DNA from: an uncultured Porticoccus sp.
GTDB taxonomy: Bacteria > Pseudomonadota > Gammaproteobacteria > Pseudomonadales > Porticoccaceae
DNA length: 64,000 nt
NCBI GenBank assembly: GCA_947259505.1
Contig: CAMYLT010000004.1
Span: forward strand, 1-64,000
Reading direction: 5' to 3'
Under the pieces are notes generated by a model that worked only from the letters and a program-made list of their open reading frames with translations, was not told the origin of the DNA and ran no database searches. Below are positions 44,874-52,812 of the stretch, piece after piece (position 1 is the first letter of the stretch; every line of letters begins with the position of its first letter). Position numbers and translations under genes: made by a program.

Positions 44874-46073
44874 ATGGTCAGGTTACTAAAAGCTTTTTGT
44901 CTGCTTCTGCTGCTATGTGTACTGGCAGTCTTGCTGCTCAACCACTACTACAAGGGCTTGCAAGTCAGTAGTTACCGCGTACTCTTCAACACAGTGACTG
45001 GCAGCGGCAACGCCACCCCCTCCAACGATACCCTCACCGCACTCACTACACCCTCAGGCTTCGAACTGACCCTGTTTGCTGAAAAACTACCCAATGCCCG
45101 CTTTCTGAAAATCACACCTGCGGGACAATTATTGGTTAGCTCTCCGCGCACCGGCTCGATCTACCTGCTATCTGACACCAATGCCGATGGGCGGGCCGAT
45201 ACCCAACAACCGTTATTGACCGGACTGAAGCGACCCCACGGTATCGACATACTCAATGATGGCGATAACAGCTGGCTGTACATCGCCGAAACCGATGCGG
45301 TGGGCCGCGTTGCAATGGACTGGACAAAGGGCAAAACGCTCGGAGAATACCATCACCTGATTCGAGAGTTACCCACCGGAGGCAACCACTGGAGCCGTAC
45401 CATCCATTTTGGTTCCGATGGCTTGCTTTATATGACGGTAGGCTCCAGCTGCAATGTCTGCGAGGAAAGAGACCCCCGCCGAGCTGTCATGCTGCGCTAT
45501 CGACCCGATGGCACTGGTGAGGAAATATTCGCCACAGGACTGCGGAACAGCGTCGGCTTTGACTGGACACATTGGAACAACCAACTGTATGCCACCGACA
45601 ACGGTCGCGACCTACTGGGAGATGACTTCCCACCCTGTGAGCTCAACCTGATCCAGCAGGGCGGCTTTTACGGCTGGCCCTATATCAACGGGTTCGGGGT
45701 GCTGGATCCGGATTACGGTCAGGGGCAGGAGAAACGCTTAACCACCAGCATTTCTCCCGCTTTTGGCTTTCGCGCCCACAATGCACCACTCGGCATTTAT
45801 TTCCTTAAACATCAGGATCACCCGCACTACCAGCGAACCGCACTGGTGGCGCTGCACGGCTCCTGGAACCGCAGCGAACCTGATGGTTACAAAGTGATTG
45901 CCCTGCACTGGGATCAGAACGATGTCATTAGCAGCGAAGACTTCGTCAGTGGCTTCCTGCAACCTGGCGGACAGGTTATTGGCAGGCCAGTGGACATTGC
46001 AGAAGGTGCGGATGGCAGCATTTATCTGTCCGACGATTACACCGGAGCGATCTATCGCGTGCTATATAAATAG
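44874..46073 (+). CDS. PQQ-dependent sugar dehydrogenase-like protein (sorbosone dehydrogenase type)
   Basis: A 399-residue protein anchored by one N-terminal membrane segment (about 5-26). The rest is a six-bladed propeller of the soluble glucose/sorbosone dehydrogenase family: LTGLKRPHGIDIL near 116, NHWSRTIHFGSDGLLYMTVGSSCNVCEERDPRR (given as HFGSDGLLYMTVGSSCN and CEERDPRR), and GLRNSVGFDW near 222, then DDFPPCELNLIQQGG. Sequence features suggest calcium/PQQ binding in the periplasm. The physiological substrate is unknown, and PQQ synthesis genes are not visible here. Confidence 0.85.
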   Translation: MVRLLKAFCLLLLLCVLAVLLLNHYYKGLQVSSYRVLFNTVTGSGNATPSNDTLTALTTPSGFELTLFAEKLPNARFLKITPAGQLLVSSPRTGSIYLLSDTNADGRADTQQPLLTGLKRPHGIDILNDGDNSWLYIAETDAVGRVAMDWTKGKTLGEYHHLIRELPTGGNHWSRTIHFGSDGLLYMTVGSSCNVCEERDPRRAVMLRYRPDGTGEEIFATGLRNSVGFDWTHWNNQLYATDNGRDLLGDDFPPCELNLIQQGGFYGWPYINGFGVLDPDYGQGQEKRLTTSISPAFGFRAHNAPLGIYFLKHQDHPHYQRTALVALHGSWNRSEPDGYKVIALHWDQNDVISSEDFVSGFLQPGGQVIGRPVDIAEGADGSIYLSDDYTGAIYRVLYK

Positions 46074-46093
46074 GGGATACCGAGGGCTAAACC

Positions 46094-46333
46094 ATGTTTC
46101 TCAAAAAGATAGGCACCAATCACCTGGTGGAAGTGCTGGCGCTGCAGGGGCTGTTTGATCCCTTCCAGAACTGGATTTCCGGCTGTTACCACTATGGTGA
46201 AGAAGCACAGGAACCGGAGAAAATCGGCAAGGAAACCCTGATTTTCCCCTCAGGAGAACCGCTACCCCAGTGCTGGCTGGATCCCCACTACCGGGATCAC
46301 GAAATTGCCGGAAAGGGACCAATAGCCCCCTGA
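46094..46333 (+). CDS. small conserved hypothetical protein
   Basis: A 79-residue soluble protein. It opens MFLKKIGTNHLVEVLALQGLFDPF and contains FPSGEPLPQCWLDPHYRD. Very similar small proteins occur in Pseudomonas and relatives and are sometimes labelled acetyltransferase, but this one is too short for any acetyltransferase domain and that label should be avoided. It follows the dehydrogenase-like gene by 20 bases and probably shares its transcript. The function is unknown. Confidence 0.72.
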   Translation: MFLKKIGTNHLVEVLALQGLFDPFQNWISGCYHYGEEAQEPEKIGKETLIFPSGEPLPQCWLDPHYRDHEIAGKGPIAP

Positions 46334-46352
46334 GTCAACAGCCGAAAACGCC

Positions 46353-46381
46353 TTGACAATACTTGGTAAAATCGAGAGAAT
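46353..46381 (+). promoter_or_regulatory. promoter of tRNA-Met with GC-rich discriminator
   Basis: A perfect -35 TTGACA (46353-46358) and -10 GAGAAT (46376-46381) with a 17-base spacer. The next bases, tcgcgccc, form a GC-rich discriminator typical of stringently controlled tRNA promoters. Confidence 0.72.
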
Positions 46382-46405
46382 TCGCGCCCTCAATATTTGA
46401 GCAGT

Positions 46406-46482
46406 GGCTACGTAGCTCAGCTGGTTAGAGCACAGCATTCATAATGCTGGGGTCGGTGGTTCAAGTCCACCCGTAGCTACCA
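46406..46482 (+). tRNA. elongator tRNA-Met (anticodon CAT), CCA encoded
   Basis: A complete 77-base cloverleaf with encoded CCA. The anticodon loop is TTCATAA closed by CAGCA/TGCTG. The sequence closely follows E. coli elongator tRNA-Met (GGCTACGTAGCTCAG opening), so initiator tRNA is excluded. The tRNA-Ile2 type, with lysidine-modified CAT, is the alternative but fits less well. The first acceptor pair is G-U. It has its own promoter and terminator. Confidence 0.95.
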
Positions 46483-46488
46483 TACAAT

Positions 46489-46524
46489 CAAAGGCTTAGC
46501 GAAATCAGTGCTAGGCTTTTTTTG
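46489..46524 (+). terminator. terminator of tRNA-Met
   Basis: AAAGGCTTAGC (46490-46500) faces GCTAGGCTTT (46510-46519), with one mismatch region, and is followed by a run of T residues. Confidence 0.72.
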
Positions 46525-46769
46525 TTGGGGCTACCCGCACGCGCCCTCTCCCAAAAAACCTTTACCCCATATCCCACCAATCGCAGCCCACAGCAATCTG
46601 CCCTTCAAAAATACGGAGCAAACGCGCCGACAAACGAGATGCAGATCAACTGCGATGAAGTCGCCCGGCTTAAAGTACGGCTCCATTTCCTCTTGTGATG
46701 AAGAGGACAGTTTGCGAGTATACCTAGTACCCACATAACACCCTAGATTTCATCTCCTGGTTAATAATT

Positions 46770-49304
46770 ATGAAAAACAACAAGTTGGCAGGGATCTACG
46801 AAACTCTCATTTTACGCCGCCCGATTATCGCAATGCTCGCTATCATGTTAATTGCTATCGGTATGGCCTTTGGTTTGCCAAATCTCAAACTGGATGCGTC
46901 TCTCGACTCCCTCACGCTAGAGAACGACAACACCCTCGCCTACTATAGGCAATCGATACAACGTTACGGCAACAGTGATTTTCTGGTCGTCACCTATAAG
47001 CCTTTGAAAGGCGATCTGTTTGACGATAACAACTTACTGACCCTCAAGGAACTTTGCGACGAGCTAAGAGGCATTAAAGGTATTGCAAAAGTTACGTCAA
47101 TGCTGGATGTCCCATTGCTGTATAGCCCCAAAATTTCTGTTGAACAATTAAAGGAACCGTCTCGAACTCTGCTCCAACCGGATGTTGATCGAGACCTGGC
47201 TCGCAAAGAGTTTCTAGAAAGCCCGATCTATCACGACCTGATCCTCAGCGAAGACGCACAAACAACTATTATTCTGGCGGAAATGACGCTAGATGAAAAA
47301 TATCAGGCGCTGGTCAAAAGTATGGATACTCTGCGCATCAAACGTGACACGGTAGGTTTATCTCCGGATGAGGCTAGCGAACTTGCGTCAGTTAGCCAGG
47401 ATTTTCTGGATCAACGCACCCTGCGCGCTGCCGAAGAACAAGTACGTGTCGCAGAAATTCGGGAGAAGATGGCCCCGTTCAAAGCAAATGCCCAGATATT
47501 CCTTGGCGGCCTAAGTATGATAACCGCCGACATGGTTGACTATATTAAGAGCGATTTAGTTATATTCGGCACGGGTATCCTGCTCTTTATCATTGCTGTA
47601 CTAGCGATTATTTTCCGTCAGATTCGCTGGGTCATACTGCCACTGGCTACCTGTATCCTCTGTGTTGAAATCATACTCGGCTACCTTGGCTGGCTCGATT
47701 GGCGCATGACCGTTGTCTCTTCCAATTTTGTAGCCCTATTATTAATTATCACGCTGGCACTAACGATTCACCTGATTGTGCGCTACCGCGAGCTGTGCCT
47801 TGAATCCCCCGATAAAGAACAAGTTGCTTTAGTACGAGACACGGTGAGGAGCATGGCTCGCCCCTGTTTATACACCATGCTAACGACCGTGGCTGCCTTC
47901 TCTTCGCTAGTGCTCAGTGATATTCGCCCGGTTATTGATTTTGGCTGGATGATGACCATCGGACTGGTGCTGGCGCTAATCATTACCTTTGTCATGATCC
48001 CTGCCGGAATGATGATTTTCGGAAAGGGCTTGACCAATGAGACGGATGACACTTCGAGCGCGCTAACTCTCAACTTTTCCCGCTTTACAGAGCATTATGG
48101 TGGCTTGGTACTGGGACTGGCATTACTCGCGGCGATAGCCAGCGTATGGGGAATATCCCGATTAAAGGTAGAAAATCATTTTATCGACTACTTCCACGCC
48201 GACAGTGAAATTTATCAAGGGCTTTGGCTCATAGATAACAAATTAGGGGGCACCATGCCCCTGGATATCATCCTGGATGCCCCTCCATCAGTTGATGATG
48301 GTTCTGGACTCAGTGCAGAGGATGAACTTTATTTTGCAGAGGAAGGATTAGACGAGGTTGATCTGATTGAAGACAGCTATTGGTTTACTCGTCCCGGTAT
48401 TGACGATTTGAAAAAACTTCAGGACTATCTCGAATCCTTGCCCGAAGTCGGCAAAGTCAGTTCTTTGGTTATGACGACGGACATATATTCGGATTTGGTG
48501 AATCGCAAAATCAGTGATTTTGAATTGTCCTTACTGTCTCTGATGATGTCTCCCGAAAATACCGCACTGCTCCTCACACCTTACGTTGATGAACTTCAAA
48601 ATCAATCGAGGATTACCCTGCGCGTTAAAGACACCCTCGGCGACTTAAACCGCAATCAATTACTGGACAAGATCCATCACTTCGCCATTGATGAAGCAGG
48701 TTTTAAGGAAGACCAGGTTCACTTTACCGGACTGATGGTGCTGTATAACAACATGCTACAGAGTCTTTTCCGCTCCCAGATACTGACAATGGGAATGGTG
48801 TTCCTCTGTATTATGGCCATGTTTCTAGTGCTATTCCGCTCACTTTCTGTGGCGCTGATCGCTATTTTCCCCAATCTCTTAGCGGCAGGTGTTGTACTTG
48901 GCGGAATGGGCCTTGCCGGCATTCCCCTTGATATGATGACTATTACCATCGCAGCCATCACCGTGGGGATTGGAGTCGATCATGAGATCCATTACATCAC
49001 CCGCTTCAAACATGAGCTGTCTATTGACCAGGATTACATTGCCAGCATGCATAGAGCACACGCCAGCATTGGAAGGGCACTGCTCTATACCACCGTTATC
49101 ATTATCGTAGGCTTCTCTGTTCTGATGTTGTCAAACTTTATTCCATCAGTGTATTTTGGGTTGCTCACGGGGATGGCCATGTTGACGGCACTGCTGGCAT
49201 CTATGACGCTACTGCCAAAATTGATTCTGGTTTTCAAACCGTTCAAGACAAACAATAAAGTTAATGACGCCAGTAGCTCGCCGGGGTCATCGAATGGCCA
49301 ATGA
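46770..49304 (+). CDS. RND/MMPL superfamily exporter
   Basis: An 844-residue transporter with the duplicated MMPL layout. The first membrane helix (about 17-36) is followed by a large periplasmic domain (about 37-265), then five helices (about 267-420); the pattern then repeats with a second periplasmic domain (about 465-660) and helices to the end. GVDHEIHYITRFKHEL near 735, inside the C-terminal membrane part, corresponds to the conserved polar helix of the proton relay. Relatives export lipids, hopanoids or siderophores. No membrane-fusion protein or outer-membrane partner is adjacent. Its cargo is unknown. It is a distant paralogue of the RND protein at 54308. Confidence 0.87.
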   Translation: MKNNKLAGIYETLILRRPIIAMLAIMLIAIGMAFGLPNLKLDASLDSLTLENDNTLAYYRQSIQRYGNSDFLVVTYKPLKGDLFDDNNLLTLKELCDELRGIKGIAKVTSMLDVPLLYSPKISVEQLKEPSRTLLQPDVDRDLARKEFLESPIYHDLILSEDAQTTIILAEMTLDEKYQALVKSMDTLRIKRDTVGLSPDEASELASVSQDFLDQRTLRAAEEQVRVAEIREKMAPFKANAQIFLGGLSMITADMVDYIKSDLVIFGTGILLFIIAVLAIIFRQIRWVILPLATCILCVEIILGYLGWLDWRMTVVSSNFVALLLIITLALTIHLIVRYRELCLESPDKEQVALVRDTVRSMARPCLYTMLTTVAAFSSLVLSDIRPVIDFGWMMTIGLVLALIITFVMIPAGMMIFGKGLTNETDDTSSALTLNFSRFTEHYGGLVLGLALLAAIASVWGISRLKVENHFIDYFHADSEIYQGLWLIDNKLGGTMPLDIILDAPPSVDDGSGLSAEDELYFAEEGLDEVDLIEDSYWFTRPGIDDLKKLQDYLESLPEVGKVSSLVMTTDIYSDLVNRKISDFELSLLSLMMSPENTALLLTPYVDELQNQSRITLRVKDTLGDLNRNQLLDKIHHFAIDEAGFKEDQVHFTGLMVLYNNMLQSLFRSQILTMGMVFLCIMAMFLVLFRSLSVALIAIFPNLLAAGVVLGGMGLAGIPLDMMTITIAAITVGIGVDHEIHYITRFKHELSIDQDYIASMHRAHASIGRALLYTTVIIIVGFSVLMLSNFIPSVYFGLLTGMAMLTALLASMTLLPKLILVFKPFKTNNKVNDASSSPGSSNGQ

Positions 49305-49324
49305 TCGGACTTAAGAAATGTTTT

Positions 49325-49400
49325 GGCGCAGCAAGAGAATTACTCGCTGCGCCTCAACTAATTGACAGGGTTAGACAACCCCGTGTCCGGGGTTGTTTGT
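49325..49400 (+). terminator. hairpin and rho-independent terminator after the RND gene
   Basis: GGCGCAGC/GCTGCGCC (49325-49332 with 49346-49353) is a first hairpin without a T-run. ACAACCCC/GGGGTTGT (49375-49382 with 49389-49396) followed by ttgtt is the terminator proper. Confidence 0.75.
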
Positions 49401-49461
49401 TAGCCACACCACGACACCCAGCTGTCATGACGCTATGAGACATCCTCCAGAAAAACTGCCT

Positions 49462-49584
49462 CTAGAGTGAGCCCATATGATTGCTTTTATCAGTGGCTTT
49501 TGACTTTTTAGCAGCTTTTTTTTCTTTCTGGGTCATGGCTGGCTGCTTCTTTGCTTCCTTGTTACTTTTACGTTCCTTTCCCAT
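49462..49584 (-). CDS. small lysine-rich protein, 40 residues
   Basis: This short gene reads MGKERKSNKEAKKQPAMTQK and continues with EKKAAKKSKATDKSNHMGSL before TAG at 49462-49464. It is strongly basic (lysine-rich) and free of hydrophobic segments. I recognise this opening (xxSNKEAKKQPAxTxKEKKAAK) from short conserved bacterial proteins that are seldom annotated and have no known function. It lies 24 bases after hflC on the same strand and may be co-transcribed with hflKC. It is a likely real gene because the sequence fits the pattern and no alternative is open here. Confidence 0.72.
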   Translation of the reverse strand: MGKERKSNKEAKKQPAMTQKEKKAAKKSKATDKSNHMGSL

Positions 49585-49608
49585 CTGTATATCCACTTGT
49601 TGGTTGAA

Positions 49609-50580
49609 TTAGTCCGCCCCGACACTCATACCCTTGAGGAATTTGAACAGGTCACTGTCGGTGGAGAGCACGATCGTGGTGCTGTCGCCAATAATCGAGG
49701 GGTAGGAAGCCATGGTGCGTGTAAACTCATAGAACTCCACGGCTTGCGGACTTTGATTATAGGCCTGGGCATAAATTTCAGTGGCCTTGGCATCGGCCAG
49801 GCCGCGTATTTCTTCTACCTGGCGGTAAGCTTCAGATTGGATTTTGTTTAAATCCCGCACCCGGTTGCCCCGGATTCTGGCAGCCTCGCCATTGCCCTCT
49901 GATAGAAAACGTTCGGCGATCTGCCTGCGCTCACTGATCATGCGATCGTAAATTTTAGGTCGCACGCTCTCGTTGTAATTAATACGCTTGAAACGAATAT
50001 CCAACAGCTCGATGCCGAACACGCCAACCTTTTCGGCCGCCGCTGAAAATATTTCCTCTTCAACCAACTTGCGCCCTTTTTCAATGGGCACCAGTTCACC
50101 CATATTGGCACCCTGTTCTGTGGAGGCCAAAACAGCATCCCGTAAGGGCACGCGGTCTTTAGTCGTGCGAATAATTTCAATTAATTCGTGTTTGGCCACG
50201 GCATTGCGGGTTTCGCTGCCGAGAATATCGTCCAGTCTGGACTGTGCGCTGCGCTCATCACGCAAGCGCAAGAAATACTGTAGTGGCTCGACGATTCGCC
50301 AGCGGGCAAACAGATCCACAGAAATGTACAGTTTGTCTTTGGTCGGCATGTCGGAAGGGGCTCCATCCCATTCCAGTACACGCTTATCAATGGGATTGAC
50401 CTCTTGTACAAATGGCACTTTGAACTTCAGGCCCGCTTCTGTGACCGGCTGACCAACTGGCTTGCCAAACTGGGTGATGATGACTTGCTCGACCTCATCG
50501 ACGGTATAAATGGAACTTGCCAGCACAAACGCGCCGACAAGCGCAACCAACACCACAATGACTGTTTTCACGTTTTTCAT
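49609..50580 (-). CDS. hflC: protease modulator HflC
   Basis: A 323-residue SPFH/band 7 membrane protein. One N-terminal membrane helix (about 6-22) is followed by a periplasmic prohibitin domain and a long helix with GNGEAARIRGNRVRDLNKI near 230 and SEAYRQVEEIRGLADAKATEIYA (given as RQVEEIRGLADAKATEIYA) near 250-275. HflC pairs with HflK to form a cage around FtsH that controls access of membrane substrates. The start overlaps the hflK stop by 4 bases. In this window the pair is not next to hfq-hflX. Confidence 0.93.
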   Translation of the reverse strand: MKNVKTVIVVLVALVGAFVLASSIYTVDEVEQVIITQFGKPVGQPVTEAGLKFKVPFVQEVNPIDKRVLEWDGAPSDMPTKDKLYISVDLFARWRIVEPLQYFLRLRDERSAQSRLDDILGSETRNAVAKHELIEIIRTTKDRVPLRDAVLASTEQGANMGELVPIEKGRKLVEEEIFSAAAEKVGVFGIELLDIRFKRINYNESVRPKIYDRMISERRQIAERFLSEGNGEAARIRGNRVRDLNKIQSEAYRQVEEIRGLADAKATEIYAQAYNQSPQAVEFYEFTRTMASYPSIIGDSTTIVLSTDSDLFKFLKGMSVGAD

Positions 50581-51653
50581 TGTTGTTGCCCCTTTTTCCC
50601 ATCCAGGTTAAGCAGGGGCAGGATACCGCGCATCCCATCGTCCACCAGAATTTTTGATTCAATGTTCGGCATCACTTCCTGCATCGTTTCGATGTAGATA
50701 CGGCGGCGAGTGACTTCAGGTGCCTTGGTGTATTCAGCAAACAGCGCATTGAAGCGCGCCACATCGCCCTCGGCTTCGTTAATGCGTTTGAGGCGATAGC
50801 CATCGGCTTCACGAATGCGCTGGTCTTTTTCGCCCTCGGCCAAAGGAATCACCTTGTTGTATTCCCGTCGCGCCTCATTAATCAGTTTTTCTTTGGACTG
50901 TTGCGCCTGGTTCACTTCGTTAAACGATTCCTGCACCGGCTTGGGCGGGTTAATATTTTTTAGCTGTACCTGATCGATACTGATGCCCATCACATACTTG
51001 GTGGACAGCTCCTGCATCTTGACCAGGGCCTCTACCTCAATTTCCTGGCGACCAATGGTAATGACCTCATCCACAGTTCTGTCGCCGACAACTTCGCGCA
51101 TCACGGATTCCGATACAGAACGCAGAGTGTCACCTGGCTCACGGACTTCAAACAAGAATTTGACCGGGTCTGAAATGCGGTATTGAACCACCCACTCTAC
51201 CAAGGCGGCGTTCAAGTCGCCGGTGACCATCTGGGTTTCCCTGGAACCATTACGCGCGCCCTGATAGGGGTCTCGGGCGCCTGGCGTGGCGAAACCAAAT
51301 TCCTGCTTTAGCTGCCGCTTAACTGGCACAACGGTGGTTTTATCGATACCCAGTGGCAACTTGAAATGCAGCCCAGGAGGCACCTCTTTGAGGTACATGC
51401 CAAAACGTTGCACCACGGCAACCGAATCACTGGGAACGGTGTAGTAGGCAGACCACAGGGATATACCAATAAAGAACAGAGCAAAAAATGCGAACACTCC
51501 CTTGGAGCCACTGCCATCCTTCCCCCCGGATCCACCGCCGGAAAACATTCCTTTTAATCTGTCGATGGCTCGCTCAAGGATCTGTTCGAGATCGGGAGGC
51601 GTTTGAGGGCGAGAGCCCCATTGGGTCGTTGAATCATTATTTTGAAACGGCAT
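50577..51653 (-). CDS. hflK: protease modulator HflK
   Basis: A 358-residue SPFH protein. A glycine-rich N-terminus (SGGGSGGKDGSGSK, about 38-51) precedes a membrane helix (about 53-72), then the band 7 domain (PSDSVAVVQRFG near 72) and the coiled-coil helix (REYNKVIPLAEGEKDQRIREA near 268-288, given as EYNKVIPLAEGEKDQRIREA). It forms the HflKC complex with HflC around FtsH. Promoter elements were not identified in the 295-base upstream gap. Confidence 0.93.
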   Translation of the reverse strand: MPFQNNDSTTQWGSRPQTPPDLEQILERAIDRLKGMFSGGGSGGKDGSGSKGVFAFFALFFIGISLWSAYYTVPSDSVAVVQRFGMYLKEVPPGLHFKLPLGIDKTTVVPVKRQLKQEFGFATPGARDPYQGARNGSRETQMVTGDLNAALVEWVVQYRISDPVKFLFEVREPGDTLRSVSESVMREVVGDRTVDEVITIGRQEIEVEALVKMQELSTKYVMGISIDQVQLKNINPPKPVQESFNEVNQAQQSKEKLINEARREYNKVIPLAEGEKDQRIREADGYRLKRINEAEGDVARFNALFAEYTKAPEVTRRRIYIETMQEVMPNIESKILVDDGMRGILPLLNLDGKKGQQQ

Positions 51654-51839
51654 TTAAACTAGCCTTTGGCAGGGGCGGGCAAACATTACCAGCTTTATTT
51701 TATATTGGGTCGTAAAGTCAGTTTACAAGGTAAGGCTCATAATAGTTTTATAACGAATAATGCACACCTATTCTTCTTACGACTCTAAAGCAAAGAAGAT
51801 GCGCGAAGCCTAAACAGTGATAGAGCAGAATCCCTACAG

Positions 51840-51911
51840 CAATGAGGCGCTCATTACGCTACCGCTTCGTCAGCCGCTGACGGTAATACAGTGTTCCCGT
51901 GGACCTCATTG
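51840..51911 (+). promoter_or_regulatory. nested inverted repeats before the lipoprotein-sorting/RND operon
   Basis: The outer arms CAATGAGG (51840-51847) and CCTCATTG (51904-51911) are perfect. Inside lie ATTAC/GTAAT (51853-51857 with 51883-51887) and the perfect palindrome CGTCAGCCGCTGACG (51868-51882, seven bases each side of a central C). It is 38 bases before the operon's first start codon. It may be an operator, a structured leader or a small repeat element. No family is recognised. Confidence 0.4.
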
Positions 51912-51948
51912 CTCGTTAGAATGGCGGAAACAACAGTCCGGGGGACAA

Positions 51949-52812
51949 GTGAGCAATATCACCAGAATACATCAATGGTTTCTGCTTACTCTTTTTTTGC
52001 TTCCTTCCTTCAGCTCTTTGGGGGAATCAATCTCCTCTGCTCCCAACAAGGCTAACCAGTTAGCACAAGCTGTCTACGATAACCCCAACGGTCAAGATGC
52101 CAGCTCAAAGGTTCTCATGAGCATCGAGGGCAAGGGCTCGACAAAACAACGTATTCTCTATAGCTATGCAGCCGACAAAGGAAACGGCGAACGCTCGACA
52201 CTGCTTCGCTTTATTAAGCCAAATGATGTTGCCAGAACAGGGCTGCTAACGATGGATTTTGCTGATAACGATAGCAACCAATGGTTGTATCTACCAGCCC
52301 TTGACCGAGTTCGCCGCATTGCCTCATCCAGAAAAGGGGGCCGCTTCGTTGGGTCTGATTTCTACTACGAGGATCTTTCAGACAGAGATGTGGCCATGGA
52401 TCACCACAGGATTATTGGTCAGGATACCGTTGGCGGCGTAAAATGCACCTTGCTCGAAAGCATTCCGGTAGACAAAAAAAACTCTGTTTATAGCAAACGA
52501 ACCAGCTGCATTCACTCCAAAATTCTCATCCCTCTGAGAATTGATTACTACGAAAACAACCAGGATGCCCCCAGTAAACGATTGCAAGCGAGAAAAATAA
52601 AGCGGGTTCAAGGCTACTGGACTGTCTTCGACAGCACGATGTACAACCTCAAAACGGGGAGCAGCACAAAGTTATTCACTCTGGACATCCAGTATGATCA
52701 AGGTATTCCCGACAGTCTTTTCAGTCAGCATGGACTTTCAGATGATAGTAGGGAGATCCCGTTCCGTCCTGATGGAGCCGCCAGCAAAGGAAACGCATAT
52801 GAAACCAACTGA
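51949..52812 (+). CDS. outer-membrane lipoprotein-sorting protein, LolA-like
   Basis: A 287-residue periplasmic protein. A signal peptide (about 8-25) is followed by a beta-rich domain with QLAQAVYDNPNGQDASSK, RSTLLRFIKPNDVARTGLLT (given as LLRFIKPNDVARTGLL), QWLYLPALDRVRRIASSRKGG (as WLYLPALDRVRRI) and FVGSDFYYEDLSDRD. This fits the LolA-like outer-membrane lipoprotein-sorting family often found with RND/MMPL exporters. Start: the GTG at 51949 is chosen because GGGGGA lies just upstream and the signal follows directly; the ATG at 51817 would add 44 residues before it. It should carry a lipid or lipoprotein across the periplasm. Confidence 0.78.
   Translation: MSNITRIHQWFLLTLFLLPSFSSLGESISSAPNKANQLAQAVYDNPNGQDASSKVLMSIEGKGSTKQRILYSYAADKGNGERSTLLRFIKPNDVARTGLLTMDFADNDSNQWLYLPALDRVRRIASSRKGGRFVGSDFYYEDLSDRDVAMDHHRIIGQDTVGGVKCTLLESIPVDKKNSVYSKRTSCIHSKILIPLRIDYYENNQDAPSKRLQARKIKRVQGYWTVFDSTMYNLKTGSSTKLFTLDIQYDQGIPDSLFSQHGLSDDSREIPFRPDGAASKGNAYETN

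Noticed and set aside
46094-46333. Acetyltransferase, as similar proteins are sometimes named
   Set aside because: At 79 residues it has no room for an acyltransferase domain and shows none of its motifs.
46406-46482. Initiator tRNA or tRNA-Ile2 instead of elongator tRNA-Met
   Set aside because: The body follows E. coli elongator tRNA-Met, and the initiator's characteristic unpaired first acceptor position with three G-C pairs in the anticodon stem is absent.
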